This document shows, one piece after another, positions 8,455 to 16,784 of a stretch of DNA of 60,884 nt; position 1 is the stretch's first letter; every line of letters begins with the position of its first letter. The DNA lies in contig CAZNOG010000018.1 of assembly GCA_964574635.1 (NCBI GenBank), forward strand, positions 1 through 60,884. The letters run 5' to 3'. Under the pieces are notes generated by a model, which was given only the letters and a program-made list of their open reading frames with translations, did no database searches and was not told the origin of the DNA. The stretch is from CAZNOG01 sp964574635 (GTDB lineage Bacteria; Bacteroidota; Bacteroidia; Flavobacteriales_D; Cryomorphaceae). Position numbers and translations under genes: made by a program.

Positions 8455-10452
8455 TTATTGCACAACCAAGGTACGTTCCACCGTACCTTCGGAAAGATCG
8501 ATGCGAACCAGGTAAATGCCCGGAACGAGACCGGACACTGAAAAAGCGTTTTCGACCAAAGATGCGTTGAGCACCTTTCGGCCCTTGATATCGTACACCG
8601 ACACTCGGCTGTCGCCGGAGATGAACGGTGAGCGCACGTTCACCCTGTCACGTGCGGGGTTGGGGTACACCACGGCGTCTTCGAATGCCGGATGATCCGC
8701 GCTTACCGCCGTGGAACCTTCCACGATTAACAGGGGGCCGTTGATCGGCGCGTCGTAAATCATGTCCACGATTCCCGAAGGCCACACCACTTTAATGCTG
8801 TCGATCACCTCGTCGGTGCCCAAACCGAAATAGGCGTTGAGCGAACTCATGTACCGAAAACCATCCCCGCTTCGGATTTCCCGAATCTGATCGAAGGAGG
8901 GTGAATAAACGGTGATCCTCGCCCCGATTCCGTTGGCGTTGCTCACCGTACCCACGGCATTCACGACGAGGTAGTTGTTGTCGTTTCCGGTATTGAAAAA
9001 TACGCGATTGCCGTGAACGACGTCCAGGAATCCGTCGTTGTTAAAATCCCCGACCGGGCCGTTTTGGAACTGCACGTTCACCGGTGAGAAGGTCATGTCA
9101 CCGTTGTTGATCATGAGAACTCCGTTGCCCAGCACGTCGAGGTAACCGTCGTTGTTGAAGTCGTGGGTTACCCACTCCACCGACAAGTTCGGCATTACAT
9201 CGAAGCCCGAACCTTGGGTACCGTCGGTGAAGGTGCCGTCGCCGTTGTTTACCATAAACACGTGCCCACCGTCCATATTCGAACTCGCGCCGATCATCAC
9301 GTCCATGTCGCCGTCGTTGTCAAAATCACCCCACGCCGAAGACCACGTTTGAACGGAATGGTTCATGCCGAGTTCCTCACCTACTTCCGTGAAGGTTCCG
9401 TCGCCGTTGTTGCGGTGCAATTCGTTGATTTTCGCCGGGGTGTTCCCGCCGCGGCATTTGGAAAGAAAAAGATCGAGATCGCCGTCGTTGTCGTAATCCA
9501 CCCAAATCGAACCGTAGTTCCCGCCTTGGGGCACGTCGCCAAGTCCACCTTGATGGAATTCGAATCCCTGTCCGTCGCCGGTATTCGTGAAGTACACGTT
9601 CGGTGCGACGTCGTGGCAGACGAACACGTCCAAGTGGCCGTCGTTGTTGATATCGACCATGTTGCTGCTTTGGCTGAAAACGTACACGGAGTCGGGCGTT
9701 TCATGAGCGACGAAGTAACCGTCGCCCGTTTCATTGGCCATGATGATGCTCACCCCCGATCCACCTCCGAAAACCAAATCGTTGTACCCGTTTCGGTCTA
9801 GGTCTCCCGCAGCCATGCTCCAGTTGGGTTGGTTGGATGCGTTGATGGGATACGAAGCGTATTCGAATCCACCTTCGGGAAGTTGATATGCGGCGCTTAC
9901 CATGTCCGCGCTACCACCCACGATGTCGTCCAGGAAATCGCCGTTCAAATCCACGGCGGCTCGAACGGTGGTGCTCAAATTATACACTACGGGATTAAAC
10001 CACACTTCCGGAATTTCAAATTGTTCGAGCTTAAAGTCAAAAGGGTCCGAATTATTCCATCGATTGTCGAAAACGATGTAATACACGGTACCCGCCTCAA
10101 CGAGAAACATCAGCTCGGAGAGAAAACCCGTACCGCTGTCATCGTCGCCGCCCGCGCATACCAATGCCGAGCATTCGCCGGTATACACGTGAAAACGGGT
10201 GTCGATACCTTGGTTTTGCAAAAGGCTCGTCGTCAATATCATCGCCGCATCTTCGGTGGCTTCGAAGGAGTACCACATGCCGGCCGTGCCGTTGGTATAC
10301 GAGATGCAGTTCACAGGCGGCGCCTCTCCTACAAATCCTTCCACGTGGTGAAGACCCTCCTCGATTTCGATGGCCGTTTCGCAATCGACTTGGCCACGCA
10401 CGAGAATTGCCGGGATGCAGAATAAAATCAAAAGGTAAAACGGTTTCATCAT
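8455..10452 (-). CDS. Secreted FG-GAP/VCBS repeat protein with ASPIC/UnbV and T9SS domains
   Basis: The 665-aa product starts with a signal peptide ending LVRGQ. Residues 20-130 resemble a PPC-like beta domain. Several FG-GAP/VCBS repeats follow, with the calcium-binding loop DxDxDGxxD seen as DYDNDGDLD, DFDNDGDMD and DFNNDGYLD. An ASPIC/UnbV domain comes next (NGIGARITVYSP to KVVWPSGIVD), then a C-terminal type A T9SS sorting domain with VVYPNPARDRV. This order matches CRTAC1-like secreted beta-propellers, which bind calcium and may act in adhesion. Tandem ATG codons at 10452 and 10449 are both possible starts. Monocistronic, with its own terminator. Confidence 0.88.
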   Translation of the reverse strand: MMKPFYLLILFCIPAILVRGQVDCETAIEIEEGLHHVEGFVGEAPPVNCISYTNGTAGMWYSFEATEDAAMILTTSLLQNQGIDTRFHVYTGECSALVCAGGDDDSGTGFLSELMFLVEAGTVYYIVFDNRWNNSDPFDFKLEQFEIPEVWFNPVVYNLSTTVRAAVDLNGDFLDDIVGGSADMVSAAYQLPEGGFEYASYPINASNQPNWSMAAGDLDRNGYNDLVFGGGSGVSIIMANETGDGYFVAHETPDSVYVFSQSSNMVDINNDGHLDVFVCHDVAPNVYFTNTGDGQGFEFHQGGLGDVPQGGNYGSIWVDYDNDGDLDLFLSKCRGGNTPAKINELHRNNGDGTFTEVGEELGMNHSVQTWSSAWGDFDNDGDMDVMIGASSNMDGGHVFMVNNGDGTFTDGTQGSGFDVMPNLSVEWVTHDFNNDGYLDVLGNGVLMINNGDMTFSPVNVQFQNGPVGDFNNDGFLDVVHGNRVFFNTGNDNNYLVVNAVGTVSNANGIGARITVYSPSFDQIREIRSGDGFRYMSSLNAYFGLGTDEVIDSIKVVWPSGIVDMIYDAPINGPLLIVEGSTAVSADHPAFEDAVVYPNPARDRVNVRSPFISGDSRVSVYDIKGRKVLNASLVENAFSVSGLVPGIYLVRIDLSEGTVERTLVVQ

Positions 10453-10605
10453 TGGTTGTTCTTTTGGTTTCAGATTGGTTGACATTCAAAAGGGTACCTC
10501 GATCAGCCATCCGAAGCACCCGCAACATCTCTTGCAATCACCACTTGGGTGACACGGGAGATTGACGGCGGGATTCCGAAATGGTTGGACAGGTTGTCGT
10601 TCATA

Positions 10606-11721
10606 TTATTCACAGGGTTGATCCAGACTTTCGATGAATTGCGTGACCAGCTCCACGGATACCGGATCCGTCAAGGTGCGACCCAACAGCGGCATGCGCT
10701 CGTCTACGGCATTGGATTCCATGCGGTAAAGCAAGGCCGAGCGCGCGGGATTGCCGGCTGCGATGATGTGCGTGAGTTGCGGCTGCCCAATGATGTATTC
10801 GTCTGGTTCCACGCACACCCCCATGTTTTCGGGCAATACGGTAGAGGGGTAGTCCAAGCGCAAGGAACGGTAATCGCAGTGGCCGCCATCCATATGGCAA
10901 TGCCCGCAGTTCATGTCGAAAAACGACCGCACCCGTTCCACCATGTCGGCCGAAAAATCTTTCCAGTCGACCACGGTCTGGATATCGGTGGGATAACCGG
11001 AGGCCAGATAGCCCATTTCCTCCCACTTGGCCAATTGGTTTTTTACGCCATCGTCGTACTGGTAGTAGGAGTTCATGCTTTGGGGTTTCAGCCCCAACGG
11101 GATCGGTGAGCCGTAATTCTTGTGACACGTAAGGCACTCGGTGGCACTCGGAATGCGGTAATCCACATCCATGATTCCCATGTCGGGTTCCTCCCATTCC
11201 ACGTGCACCGTGCGGCCTTGCATATCGTACGTGGCTTCGGTTTGTGCTTCGTTCCAGATGTAGTTGGCGAATTGCCACTCACCGTCGAGGATATACATCA
11301 ACCGCGTTTCGAGGATCTTCCGCCCCCCGTCGGGCAAGACTCCATCGTAGTAAAAATGCTTGATCAACACGGAAGAATCCGGAAAATGAAGGGATTCGGA
11401 GTCCGACACGTATTCCGCAGAGACCGAAGAAGGCATCCAGACGTATCGTTTTTTGAGCACGAAATCGGTAAACAGGCGGTTGATCGGCAGGTAAGGCAAC
11501 ACCCCTTCGGCGGGGACCATGTCCTTCAGGTCGCCTTCGAAAAAACCATAGGTCGATAAAGAATCGTAGGGCACGGAAGCCCAGTCGATTTCCACTCCCC
11601 TTTGCGTTGGCGGTGGGTCCGGCGCCGGATCCGGCGGTGAAATATTTTCTTTTTCCTCGCAAGATTGCAACGCAACCGTTCCCACGATGAGGCAGAGGAT
11701 GAGCACTTGGATTCGCCGCAT
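10606..11721 (-). CDS. Diheme c-type cytochrome lipoprotein (SO_2930/HNE_0200-like)
   Basis: A 371-aa exported protein. The N-terminus MRRIQVLILCLIVGTVALQSC carries a lipobox, so it is probably anchored in a membrane facing the periplasm. Two heme c sites are visible, CLTCH in the middle and CGHCH in the C-terminal third. The N-terminal half (VPYDSLSTYGFFEGDL, LPYLPINRLFTDFVLKKR) matches the SO_2930/HNE_0200 family, whose role is unknown and which often pairs with a beta-helix protein. That partner is not adjacent here. The start at 11721 was preferred over longer versions because it begins the signal. It is divergent from the small gene at 11881. Confidence 0.78.
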   Translation of the reverse strand: MRRIQVLILCLIVGTVALQSCEEKENISPPDPAPDPPPTQRGVEIDWASVPYDSLSTYGFFEGDLKDMVPAEGVLPYLPINRLFTDFVLKKRYVWMPSSVSAEYVSDSESLHFPDSSVLIKHFYYDGVLPDGGRKILETRLMYILDGEWQFANYIWNEAQTEATYDMQGRTVHVEWEEPDMGIMDVDYRIPSATECLTCHKNYGSPIPLGLKPQSMNSYYQYDDGVKNQLAKWEEMGYLASGYPTDIQTVVDWKDFSADMVERVRSFFDMNCGHCHMDGGHCDYRSLRLDYPSTVLPENMGVCVEPDEYIIGQPQLTHIIAAGNPARSALLYRMESNAVDERMPLLGRTLTDPVSVELVTQFIESLDQPCE

Positions 11722-11837
11722 AAAAGACGGATGGTTAAAAGATGAAAGGGGATCACAAGGTAGAAAAGTTCCTCCGATTCCACGGAAAAAACCGGGAATA
11801 TTGCCGATCAAACCCACCGCAATGAAGCAAAAATGGG

Positions 11838-11845
11838 TATCTTTA
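11838..11845 (+). promoter_or_regulatory. Putative -7 element TATCTTTA
   Basis: TATCTTTA differs by one base from the Bacteroidota -7 consensus TAnnTTTG. It would start transcription about 30 bases before the ATG at 11881 and excludes the in-frame ATG at 11833. No clear -33 TTG is present. Confidence 0.35.
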
Positions 11846-11880
11846 ATGCCCGAATAGCCCACGGGACAACGAACAGGATC

Positions 11881-12216
11881 ATGCTACTGACCAAAGACGA
11901 ATTTTACGCCTACATGCTCGCTTACGCCGTTCAAGCCGATTTCAAAATATCGCCGGGTGAGCGTGAATTCATCCTCAGCCGCATACCCGAGGATTTGTAT
12001 CGAAAAGTGAGGAGGATATTGGACAAAGACAGTGACTACGAGGCGGTTCAGCGCATTATGGCGAACGCCACGGAACACTACGGTGAGCAACACAACGCCG
12101 ACACCATCATTTCGGATATCCAAGGCGCTATGAAAAGCGACGGGGAAATGGACGCCGCCGAAATCGCCGCTTTCGTGGGATTGCGCAGACTGCTGCGGAG
12201 CGGTGCCGAAGGGTGA
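11881..12216 (+). CDS. Small helical protein, possibly TerB-like
   Basis: A 111-aa cytosolic protein, acidic and all-helical in appearance. MLLTKDEFYAYMLAYAVQAD followed by FKISPGEREFILSRI and a second helix pair with DGEMDAAEIAAF recalls the TerB/DjlA-like fold, a small helical domain with conserved acidic residues. This is a fold-level guess. It stands alone, divergent from the diheme cytochrome gene, and is followed by an inverted repeat element. The start at 11881 is chosen because the longer frame would begin upstream of the likely transcription start. Confidence 0.6.
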   Translation: MLLTKDEFYAYMLAYAVQADFKISPGEREFILSRIPEDLYRKVRRILDKDSDYEAVQRIMANATEHYGEQHNADTIISDIQGAMKSDGEMDAAEIAAFVGLRRLLRSGAEG

Positions 12217-12245
12217 TGAAGGGGATGCGTAAAAGTATTTTTTGA

Positions 12246-12386
12246 TTTTTTGTGGGCGAGACTCGGTTCGGGTAGATGCCGTTGTTTCCCCCCCAAAGTT
12301 CTCCCCGATCACGATCACCGGGGATAAACCGTGAATTTCAATATCATCGGGTACTTCGAGATCTGACGCCACACCCACAAAAACCC
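12246..12386. repeat. Inverted pair of the dispersed motif around a palindrome
   Basis: A variant plus-oriented copy, TTTTTTGTGGG (12246-12256), faces a full minus-oriented copy (12370-12386, CACACCCACAAAAACCC on the plus strand). The inner parts TTTTTGTGGG and CCCACAAAAA are a perfect 10-bp inverted repeat about 120 bases apart. Between them lies an imperfect palindrome CCCCGATCACGATCACCGGGG (about 12303-12322). The whole unit fills most of the gap between two genes and could fold into a long hairpin. Confidence 0.5.
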
Positions 12387-12453
12387 AAAAACGCCTGCAC
12401 GTCATCGACCACCGCCCTCAAAAAAGCATTTCAAATTATGGTGAGTACGGGTC

Positions 12454-12482
12454 TTGCCGCGGTGAAGTAATTTTTACCTTCG
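12454..12482 (+). promoter_or_regulatory. Bacteroidota-type promoter of the GT4 gene
   Basis: TTG (12454-12456), 18-base spacer and TACCTTCG (12475-12482) fit TTG-N17-23-TAnnTTTG with one mismatch. The transcription start would lie about 20 bases before the TTG start codon at 12505. Confidence 0.5.
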
Positions 12483-12504
12483 CCCCAAACAACAGTGGCT
12501 GCAC

Positions 12505-13629
12505 TTGAAAATTTTGGTCATCAGCGATTATTTGGACGAGCTGTCGTCCCGCCCGGAAGCCGAGATTTTCATGGGGCTGGCGCGCGAAGGTCTGGACGTT
12601 ACGATCATGACTTTTCCCGAATCGCCCCACATACCTGCGTTTGAACGGGCCGGTGCGCGCGTGATTCCCTACCACCCGAAAACCAAATTCGACAAGGACG
12701 CCCCGGGCATCATCCGCACCGAACTGCTGCGCGGCGGGTACGATATCCTGCAGATGTACAACAGCCGCGCGTACTTCAGCGGGTTGAAAGCCGCCAAAGG
12801 TCTGCCGGTGAAAGTGATCTTCTACCGCGGATCCATCATGAACATCCACTGGTACGACCCGACGGTGTACGTAAAGTACTTCCACCCGCGTGTGGATGCC
12901 ATCATCTGCAATACCAAGGCGGTGGAAGACCGGTTCAGGCAGCAAGCGCCGCCGTGGATTCGTAAAACCTTCGTGACCATAAACAAAGGCCACGACCCCG
13001 AATGGTACGCCCACGTTGAGCCCGCCGACTTGAAGAAATACGGCGTAAACGAGGGCGATTTCGTGTTTACCTGCGTGGCCAACGCGCAACCGGTGAAAGG
13101 CATCGCCTACCTGCTTCGGGCCATGGCCCTCCTGCCACGGGACCTCAAACTCTCCCTGCTGCTGGTGGGCAGAAACATGTACACCGAAGAATTCAGGACT
13201 CTGGCCGCGCAAAGTGGATACGAAGACCGCATCCACTTCGTGGGATACTCCAAGGAAGTGCTCTCCATCGACCTCGCGTCCGACGTGTTGGTGTGCCCTT
13301 CCACGGGTGCCGAATCCCTGACGAAGGCGGTGGTTGAAGCCATGTTTTTGGGCATTGCTCCAATCATCACCAACATTCCGGGAAACAAGTATATGGTGGA
13401 ACACTCGGGCACAGGCTTGGTGGTTCCACCCAAAAACGCAAAAGCGCTCGCCGATGCGATGTACGCGGTGTACCGAAAACCCGAGTGGGCCCACGCCATG
13501 GGGCACAAAGCGAAAGAACGCGTGAAAGTCACCCTGAACATCCGCAAAACGGTGGCGGAGATGCGGGAGTTTTACACGGACCTGGTGTCGGGAAAGAACG
13601 AGTACCGCACCAAACGATCGATGTTTTAA
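12505..13629 (+). CDS. Glycosyltransferase family 4 (group 1)
   Basis: A 374-aa GT-B glycosyltransferase. The N-terminal Rossmann domain starts MKILVISDYLDELSSRPEA. The linker ICNTKAVEDRF (the position of the acceptor-domain end) and the C-terminal FVYRGS/ANAQPVKGI, GTGLVVPPKNAKALADAM features match the family, with ESLTKAVVEAMFLG as the E-x7-E nucleotide-sugar motif. It probably acts in glycan or lipopolysaccharide assembly; the substrate is unknown. The start codon is TTG, with no in-frame ATG upstream, and a good promoter lies just before it. It is not close kin of the other GT4 at 7163. Confidence 0.85.
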   Translation: MKILVISDYLDELSSRPEAEIFMGLAREGLDVTIMTFPESPHIPAFERAGARVIPYHPKTKFDKDAPGIIRTELLRGGYDILQMYNSRAYFSGLKAAKGLPVKVIFYRGSIMNIHWYDPTVYVKYFHPRVDAIICNTKAVEDRFRQQAPPWIRKTFVTINKGHDPEWYAHVEPADLKKYGVNEGDFVFTCVANAQPVKGIAYLLRAMALLPRDLKLSLLLVGRNMYTEEFRTLAAQSGYEDRIHFVGYSKEVLSIDLASDVLVCPSTGAESLTKAVVEAMFLGIAPIITNIPGNKYMVEHSGTGLVVPPKNAKALADAMYAVYRKPEWAHAMGHKAKERVKVTLNIRKTVAEMREFYTDLVSGKNEYRTKRSMF

Positions 13630-13691
13630 CTAAGGCAACACCTCTCTCGGCAGCCCCTTCCGAATCATTTTCCTTCCACCGCCGCCTTTCG

Positions 13692-13699
13692 TACCTTTG
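13692..13699 (+). promoter_or_regulatory. Putative -7 element TACCTTTG for mnmA
   Basis: Perfect match to the Bacteroidota -7 consensus TAnnTTTG, 20 bases before the mnmA ATG. The -33 region is weak (TTTTCC, no TTG). Confidence 0.5.
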
Positions 13700-13719
13700 C
13701 ACCCTTAAATCAGGCAATA

Positions 13720-14898
13720 ATGGCAAGGGTGGTAGTAGGTCTCTCAGGCGGTGTGGATTCGAGCGTAGCCGCGTATCTTCTGAAGGAAGCGGGTCACGAA
13801 GTGATCGGTCTGTTCATGAAAAACTGGCACGACGAATCTGTGATCATCGCCAATGAGTGCCCGTGGATCGAAGACAGCAACGACGCCATGTTGGTGGCCC
13901 AGGCGCTGGACATCCCATTTCGCGTGATCGACCTCAGCGAAGAGTACAAAGAGCGCATCGTAGACTACATGTTCGCCGAGTACGCCGCCGGCCGCACGCC
14001 CAACCCCGACGTGCTCTGCAACCGGGAAATCAAATTCGACACCTTCTTGAAAGCCGCCATGAGCTTGGGTGCCGATTACGTCGCCACGGGGCACTACTGC
14101 CGCCGCGCCGCATTTCTCGACGCGGACGGTAACGAGGTGTACCGCTTGTTGCGCGGGGTGGATCCCAACAAAGACCAAAGCTACTTCCTCTGTCAAGTAT
14201 CGCAAGAACAACTTTCTAAGGTGTTGTTCCCCATCGGCGAATTGCACAAAGACGAAGTGAGAAGAATCGCGATGGAGCAAAACTTCGTCACCGCCGAAAA
14301 GCGCGACTCCCAAGGATTGTGCTTCGTGGGAAAAGTGCACCTGCCCGATTTCCTGCAACAGCAGCTCAAGCCCAAAGTCGGAAGGATCGTCGAAATTCCC
14401 GCGGAGGCGGTCACCACGGCCACCGTCAACGGAGAACCGGCCGACCCGGAAACGCTCACGCGGCCCCACGAGTTCAACGTGGAATTGGGCTCGGACATCG
14501 GCGAGCATCAAGGCGCGCATTTTTTCACCATCGGGCAGCGCAAAGGGCTGAGCGTGGGCGGAAAAGCCGAACCTTTGTTCGTTCTCGACACCGACGTGGA
14601 AAGCAACGTAATCTTCGCGGGGCAAGGCAGAAACCACCCGGGATTGTACCGCAAAGGGTTGCGCATCGCCGCGGCGGATATCCACTGGTTGCGCGAGGAC
14701 TTGAGAATGGCTCCCGGCGAAGAGCGCCGGTACGAGGTGCAAATCCGCTACCGCCAGCCCAAGCAAGAGGCGACCATGATCATGGGTGAAGACGTGATGT
14801 ACATCGTATTCGACGAGTTGCAACGCGGCGTGGCTCCGGGGCAGTTCGCGGCGTGGTACGAAGACGACGAACTCTTGGGTTCCGGGGTGATCGCCTGA
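13720..14898 (+). CDS. mnmA: tRNA-specific 2-thiouridylase MnmA
   Basis: A 392-aa cytosolic enzyme that forms 2-thiouridine at U34 of Lys, Glu and Gln tRNAs by ATP-dependent adenylation and sulfur transfer. The PP-loop SGGVDSS is at residues 9-15. The two catalytic cysteines are visible as Cys100 (NPDVLCNREIKF) and Cys201 (RDSQGLCFVGK). The TGHYCR and HFFTIGQRKGL motifs of the family are also present, as is the C-terminal OB-like domain. Length is normal. It lies 90 bp after a glycosyltransferase gene but has its own -7 element and a strong terminator, so it is probably transcribed alone. Confidence 0.96.
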   Translation: MARVVVGLSGGVDSSVAAYLLKEAGHEVIGLFMKNWHDESVIIANECPWIEDSNDAMLVAQALDIPFRVIDLSEEYKERIVDYMFAEYAAGRTPNPDVLCNREIKFDTFLKAAMSLGADYVATGHYCRRAAFLDADGNEVYRLLRGVDPNKDQSYFLCQVSQEQLSKVLFPIGELHKDEVRRIAMEQNFVTAEKRDSQGLCFVGKVHLPDFLQQQLKPKVGRIVEIPAEAVTTATVNGEPADPETLTRPHEFNVELGSDIGEHQGAHFFTIGQRKGLSVGGKAEPLFVLDTDVESNVIFAGQGRNHPGLYRKGLRIAAADIHWLREDLRMAPGEERRYEVQIRYRQPKQEATMIMGEDVMYIVFDELQRGVAPGQFAAWYEDDELLGSGVIA

Positions 14899-14901
14899 AA
14901 C

Positions 14902-14924
14902 GCGCGGTTGCTCCGCGCTTTTTT
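14902..14924 (+). terminator. Rho-independent terminator of mnmA
   Basis: Stem GCGCGG (14902-14907) with CCGCGC (14913-14918), 5-base loop, followed by six T residues, directly after the mnmA stop. It lies between convergent genes. Confidence 0.8.
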
Positions 14925-14925
14925 C

Positions 14926-15909
14926 CTATCGGTTTTTTAAGGTCGCCTCGGTTCCCCCGTCGATTTCCTCGGAAATGACGTAGCGATTTCTGTCGGGGGA
15001 AATGCCGCGGATCAACTCGGCCAAGAATCCGCCGATGAAGAGCTGCACCCCGATGATCATGGCGGTGAGCGCCACGTAAAACAGCGACATGTGGGCGATG
15101 TTCTTGGCGGGAATTTCATTGGCCATCGCCCAGATTTTGTATCCGGCCAAGTACCCGAACACCCCGAAACCGATGAGGAACATCAGCGCACCCAAGGTGC
15201 CGAAAAGGTGCATGGGGCGCTTGCCGTACTGCGACACGAAGCTCAGCGTGAGCAAGTCGAGGGGGCCGTTTATGAATCGTGAAATGCCGAATTTCGTGTG
15301 GCCGTGTTTCCGCGGGTGGTGCTCCACGATTTTCTCCCCGATGTTGTCGAACCCGACGCGTTTGGCCAATACGGGAATGTACCGGTGCATGTCGCCGTAG
15401 AGCTCGATGTTTTTGACCACTTTGGCGTCGTACGATTTCAGTCCGCAATTGAAATCGTGGAGGGGGATGCCGGACATCATGCGCGTCACCTTATTGAAAA
15501 ACTTGGTGGGGATGGTCTTCGACAGCGGATCGTACCGTTTTTTCTTCCAACCCGACACCAAATCGTATCCATCTTCCCGGATCATGCGCACCAGTTCGGG
15601 AATTTCCTCCGGCGAATCCTGCAAGTCGGCGTCCATGGTCACCACCACATCGCCGCGGGCGGCGTCGAAACCCACTTGCAGCCCGGCGGCCTTGCCGTAG
15701 TTGCGCGCGAAGCGCAGAGCCCGGATGTAGGGGAACTCCCGTTTCAACTCATTGATGACCTCCCAACTGCCGTCGCGGCTGCCGTCGTCGACGAAAATTA
15801 CTTCCGCCTTCAAATCGTGCTCGCGCAAAACGCGATCAATCCATTCGGTGAGTTCTCGCAGCGACTCGGCTTCGTTGTATAAGGGGATCAGTACGGTTAT
15901 CAAGGGCAA
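14926..15909 (-). CDS. Glycosyltransferase family 2, DPM1/GtrB-like, membrane-anchored
   Basis: A 327-aa GT-A glycosyltransferase. The N-terminal catalytic domain has VLIPLYNEAESL, FVDDGSRDGS and the metal-binding MDADLQDSPEEI. Two C-terminal membrane helices (about 233-257 and 270-296) are like those of GtrB/ArnC-type polyprenyl-phosphate glycosyltransferases, which load a sugar on undecaprenyl phosphate at the inner membrane. The start is a TTG at 15909, 33 bp after the stop of the DUF4199 gene, with no better ATG upstream. The pairing with DUF4199 is common in Bacteroidota. Confidence 0.88.
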   Translation of the reverse strand: MPLITVLIPLYNEAESLRELTEWIDRVLREHDLKAEVIFVDDGSRDGSWEVINELKREFPYIRALRFARNYGKAAGLQVGFDAARGDVVVTMDADLQDSPEEIPELVRMIREDGYDLVSGWKKKRYDPLSKTIPTKFFNKVTRMMSGIPLHDFNCGLKSYDAKVVKNIELYGDMHRYIPVLAKRVGFDNIGEKIVEHHPRKHGHTKFGISRFINGPLDLLTLSFVSQYGKRPMHLFGTLGALMFLIGFGVFGYLAGYKIWAMANEIPAKNIAHMSLFYVALTAMIIGVQLFIGGFLAELIRGISPDRNRYVISEEIDGGTEATLKNR

Positions 15910-15942
15910 TGCAAAAAGTTGTGTGGAGAGTGAATCGGCGAT

Positions 15943-16476
15943 TTAAAGTTCCACAGGCGGCTTCGTCCGGCGCATAGCCAATCCGAGGATGGCCGCAAGC
16001 ACGGCGTACAAAATCAAACCGAGTCCAAAACTCCTGAGCATTCCCAAGGGCGTAAACCCGGATTCCATCGAGTCCTTGGTCTTTTGAAGAGCTTCCGTGC
16101 GCTGGGCTTCCGGCATGCCCTCCATCATTCCGCTCATGGCTTCGAGCGACTTGTACACCATTTCATCCACGTAATCGGGGTCAATGACGTTGATGTAGAG
16201 CATGGTAAAACCCGTAGAAAGTACCCCGGCGATGACCAGACCAAAGAACACCGTCTTGAATATGGCGCTGAAGGAGTCGTATTGGTTGGATTGTTTTTTG
16301 AGTCGGTTCACGATCAGGATGGGCACCAAAATGAAAACAACCAAGTTGATGAATCCGAAAATGCCGTTGAGGATTAGTCCGCCCGAAAGGATTGCTTGCA
16401 GGAGAAACAGGATGATGCCGATGCCTCCGACGATGAGGCCGATCTTCAAATAAGGTTTGTCGTTTGTTTCGTTCAT
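15943..16476 (-). CDS. DUF4199 membrane protein
   Basis: A 177-aa inner-membrane protein with four hydrophobic helices (about residues 12-34, 37-57, 76-98 and 150-170) and a soluble loop between the third and fourth. The pattern of NQYDSFSAIFKTVFFG after the second helix and the Met-rich loop MSGMMEGMPEAQ fit the DUF4199 family, found almost only in Bacteroidota and without a known function. The ATG at 16476 (MNETNDKPY) is preferred to an upstream start. It is cotranscribed with the GT2 gene and may work with it in lipid-linked sugar handling; that is inference from the neighbourhood. Confidence 0.82.
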   Translation of the reverse strand: MNETNDKPYLKIGLIVGGIGIILFLLQAILSGGLILNGIFGFINLVVFILVPILIVNRLKKQSNQYDSFSAIFKTVFFGLVIAGVLSTGFTMLYINVIDPDYVDEMVYKSLEAMSGMMEGMPEAQRTEALQKTKDSMESGFTPLGMLRSFGLGLILYAVLAAILGLAMRRTKPPVEL

Positions 16477-16547
16477 GCGGTTCGGTTTTGTGCAGGGCAA
16501 ATATAAGCGACGGATTCAAAGAAAGGTGAGATGCAGGGCGATTTGTT

Positions 16548-16560
16548 GATTTGTGGGTGT
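16548..16560 (+). repeat. Weak variant of the dispersed motif
   Basis: GATTTGTGGGTGT matches the 3' two thirds of the dispersed 17-base motif with a shortened T run. It lies between the divergent DUF4199 gene and the SRP RNA promoter. Confidence 0.3.
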
Positions 16561-16613
16561 AACGCGTGAGGAAAATCGGGGTTTCCGGACGGGAAATTTC
16601 TTACGACGGAAGT

Positions 16614-16642
16614 TTGCGTACCGAATTAGTTTCTTACCTTTG
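16614..16642 (+). promoter_or_regulatory. Bacteroidota-type promoter of the SRP RNA gene
   Basis: TTG (16614-16616), 18-base spacer and TACCTTTG (16635-16642), a full match to the Bacteroidota consensus. The RNA starts about 6 bases later. Confidence 0.75.
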
Positions 16643-16647
16643 CGCCC

Positions 16648-16743
16648 GGGCAAGTCTCATGCGACCAGCTCCTGCAGAATCCCCCAGGTCCGGAAGGAAG
16701 CAAGGGTATGCGGTTGTAGCGGTGCGATGTGAGTAGCTTGCCC
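16648..16743 (+). ncRNA. ffs: Signal recognition particle RNA, bacterial small type (4.5S)
   Basis: A 96-nt RNA whose ends GGGCAAG and CTTGCCC pair. The conserved apical part AATCCCCCAGGTCCGG, then AAGGAAGCAAGGGTA, holds the GGAA-type tetraloop region and the asymmetric internal loop that bind Ffh. It directs membrane and secretory proteins to the translocon. A consensus promoter precedes it and GATTTTTTTT after the closing stem acts as terminator. Coordinates are set by the terminal helix. Confidence 0.95.
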
Positions 16744-16784
16744 GATTTTTTTTCCCTTTCATAGCCATAATCTCCCCCAGAGAA

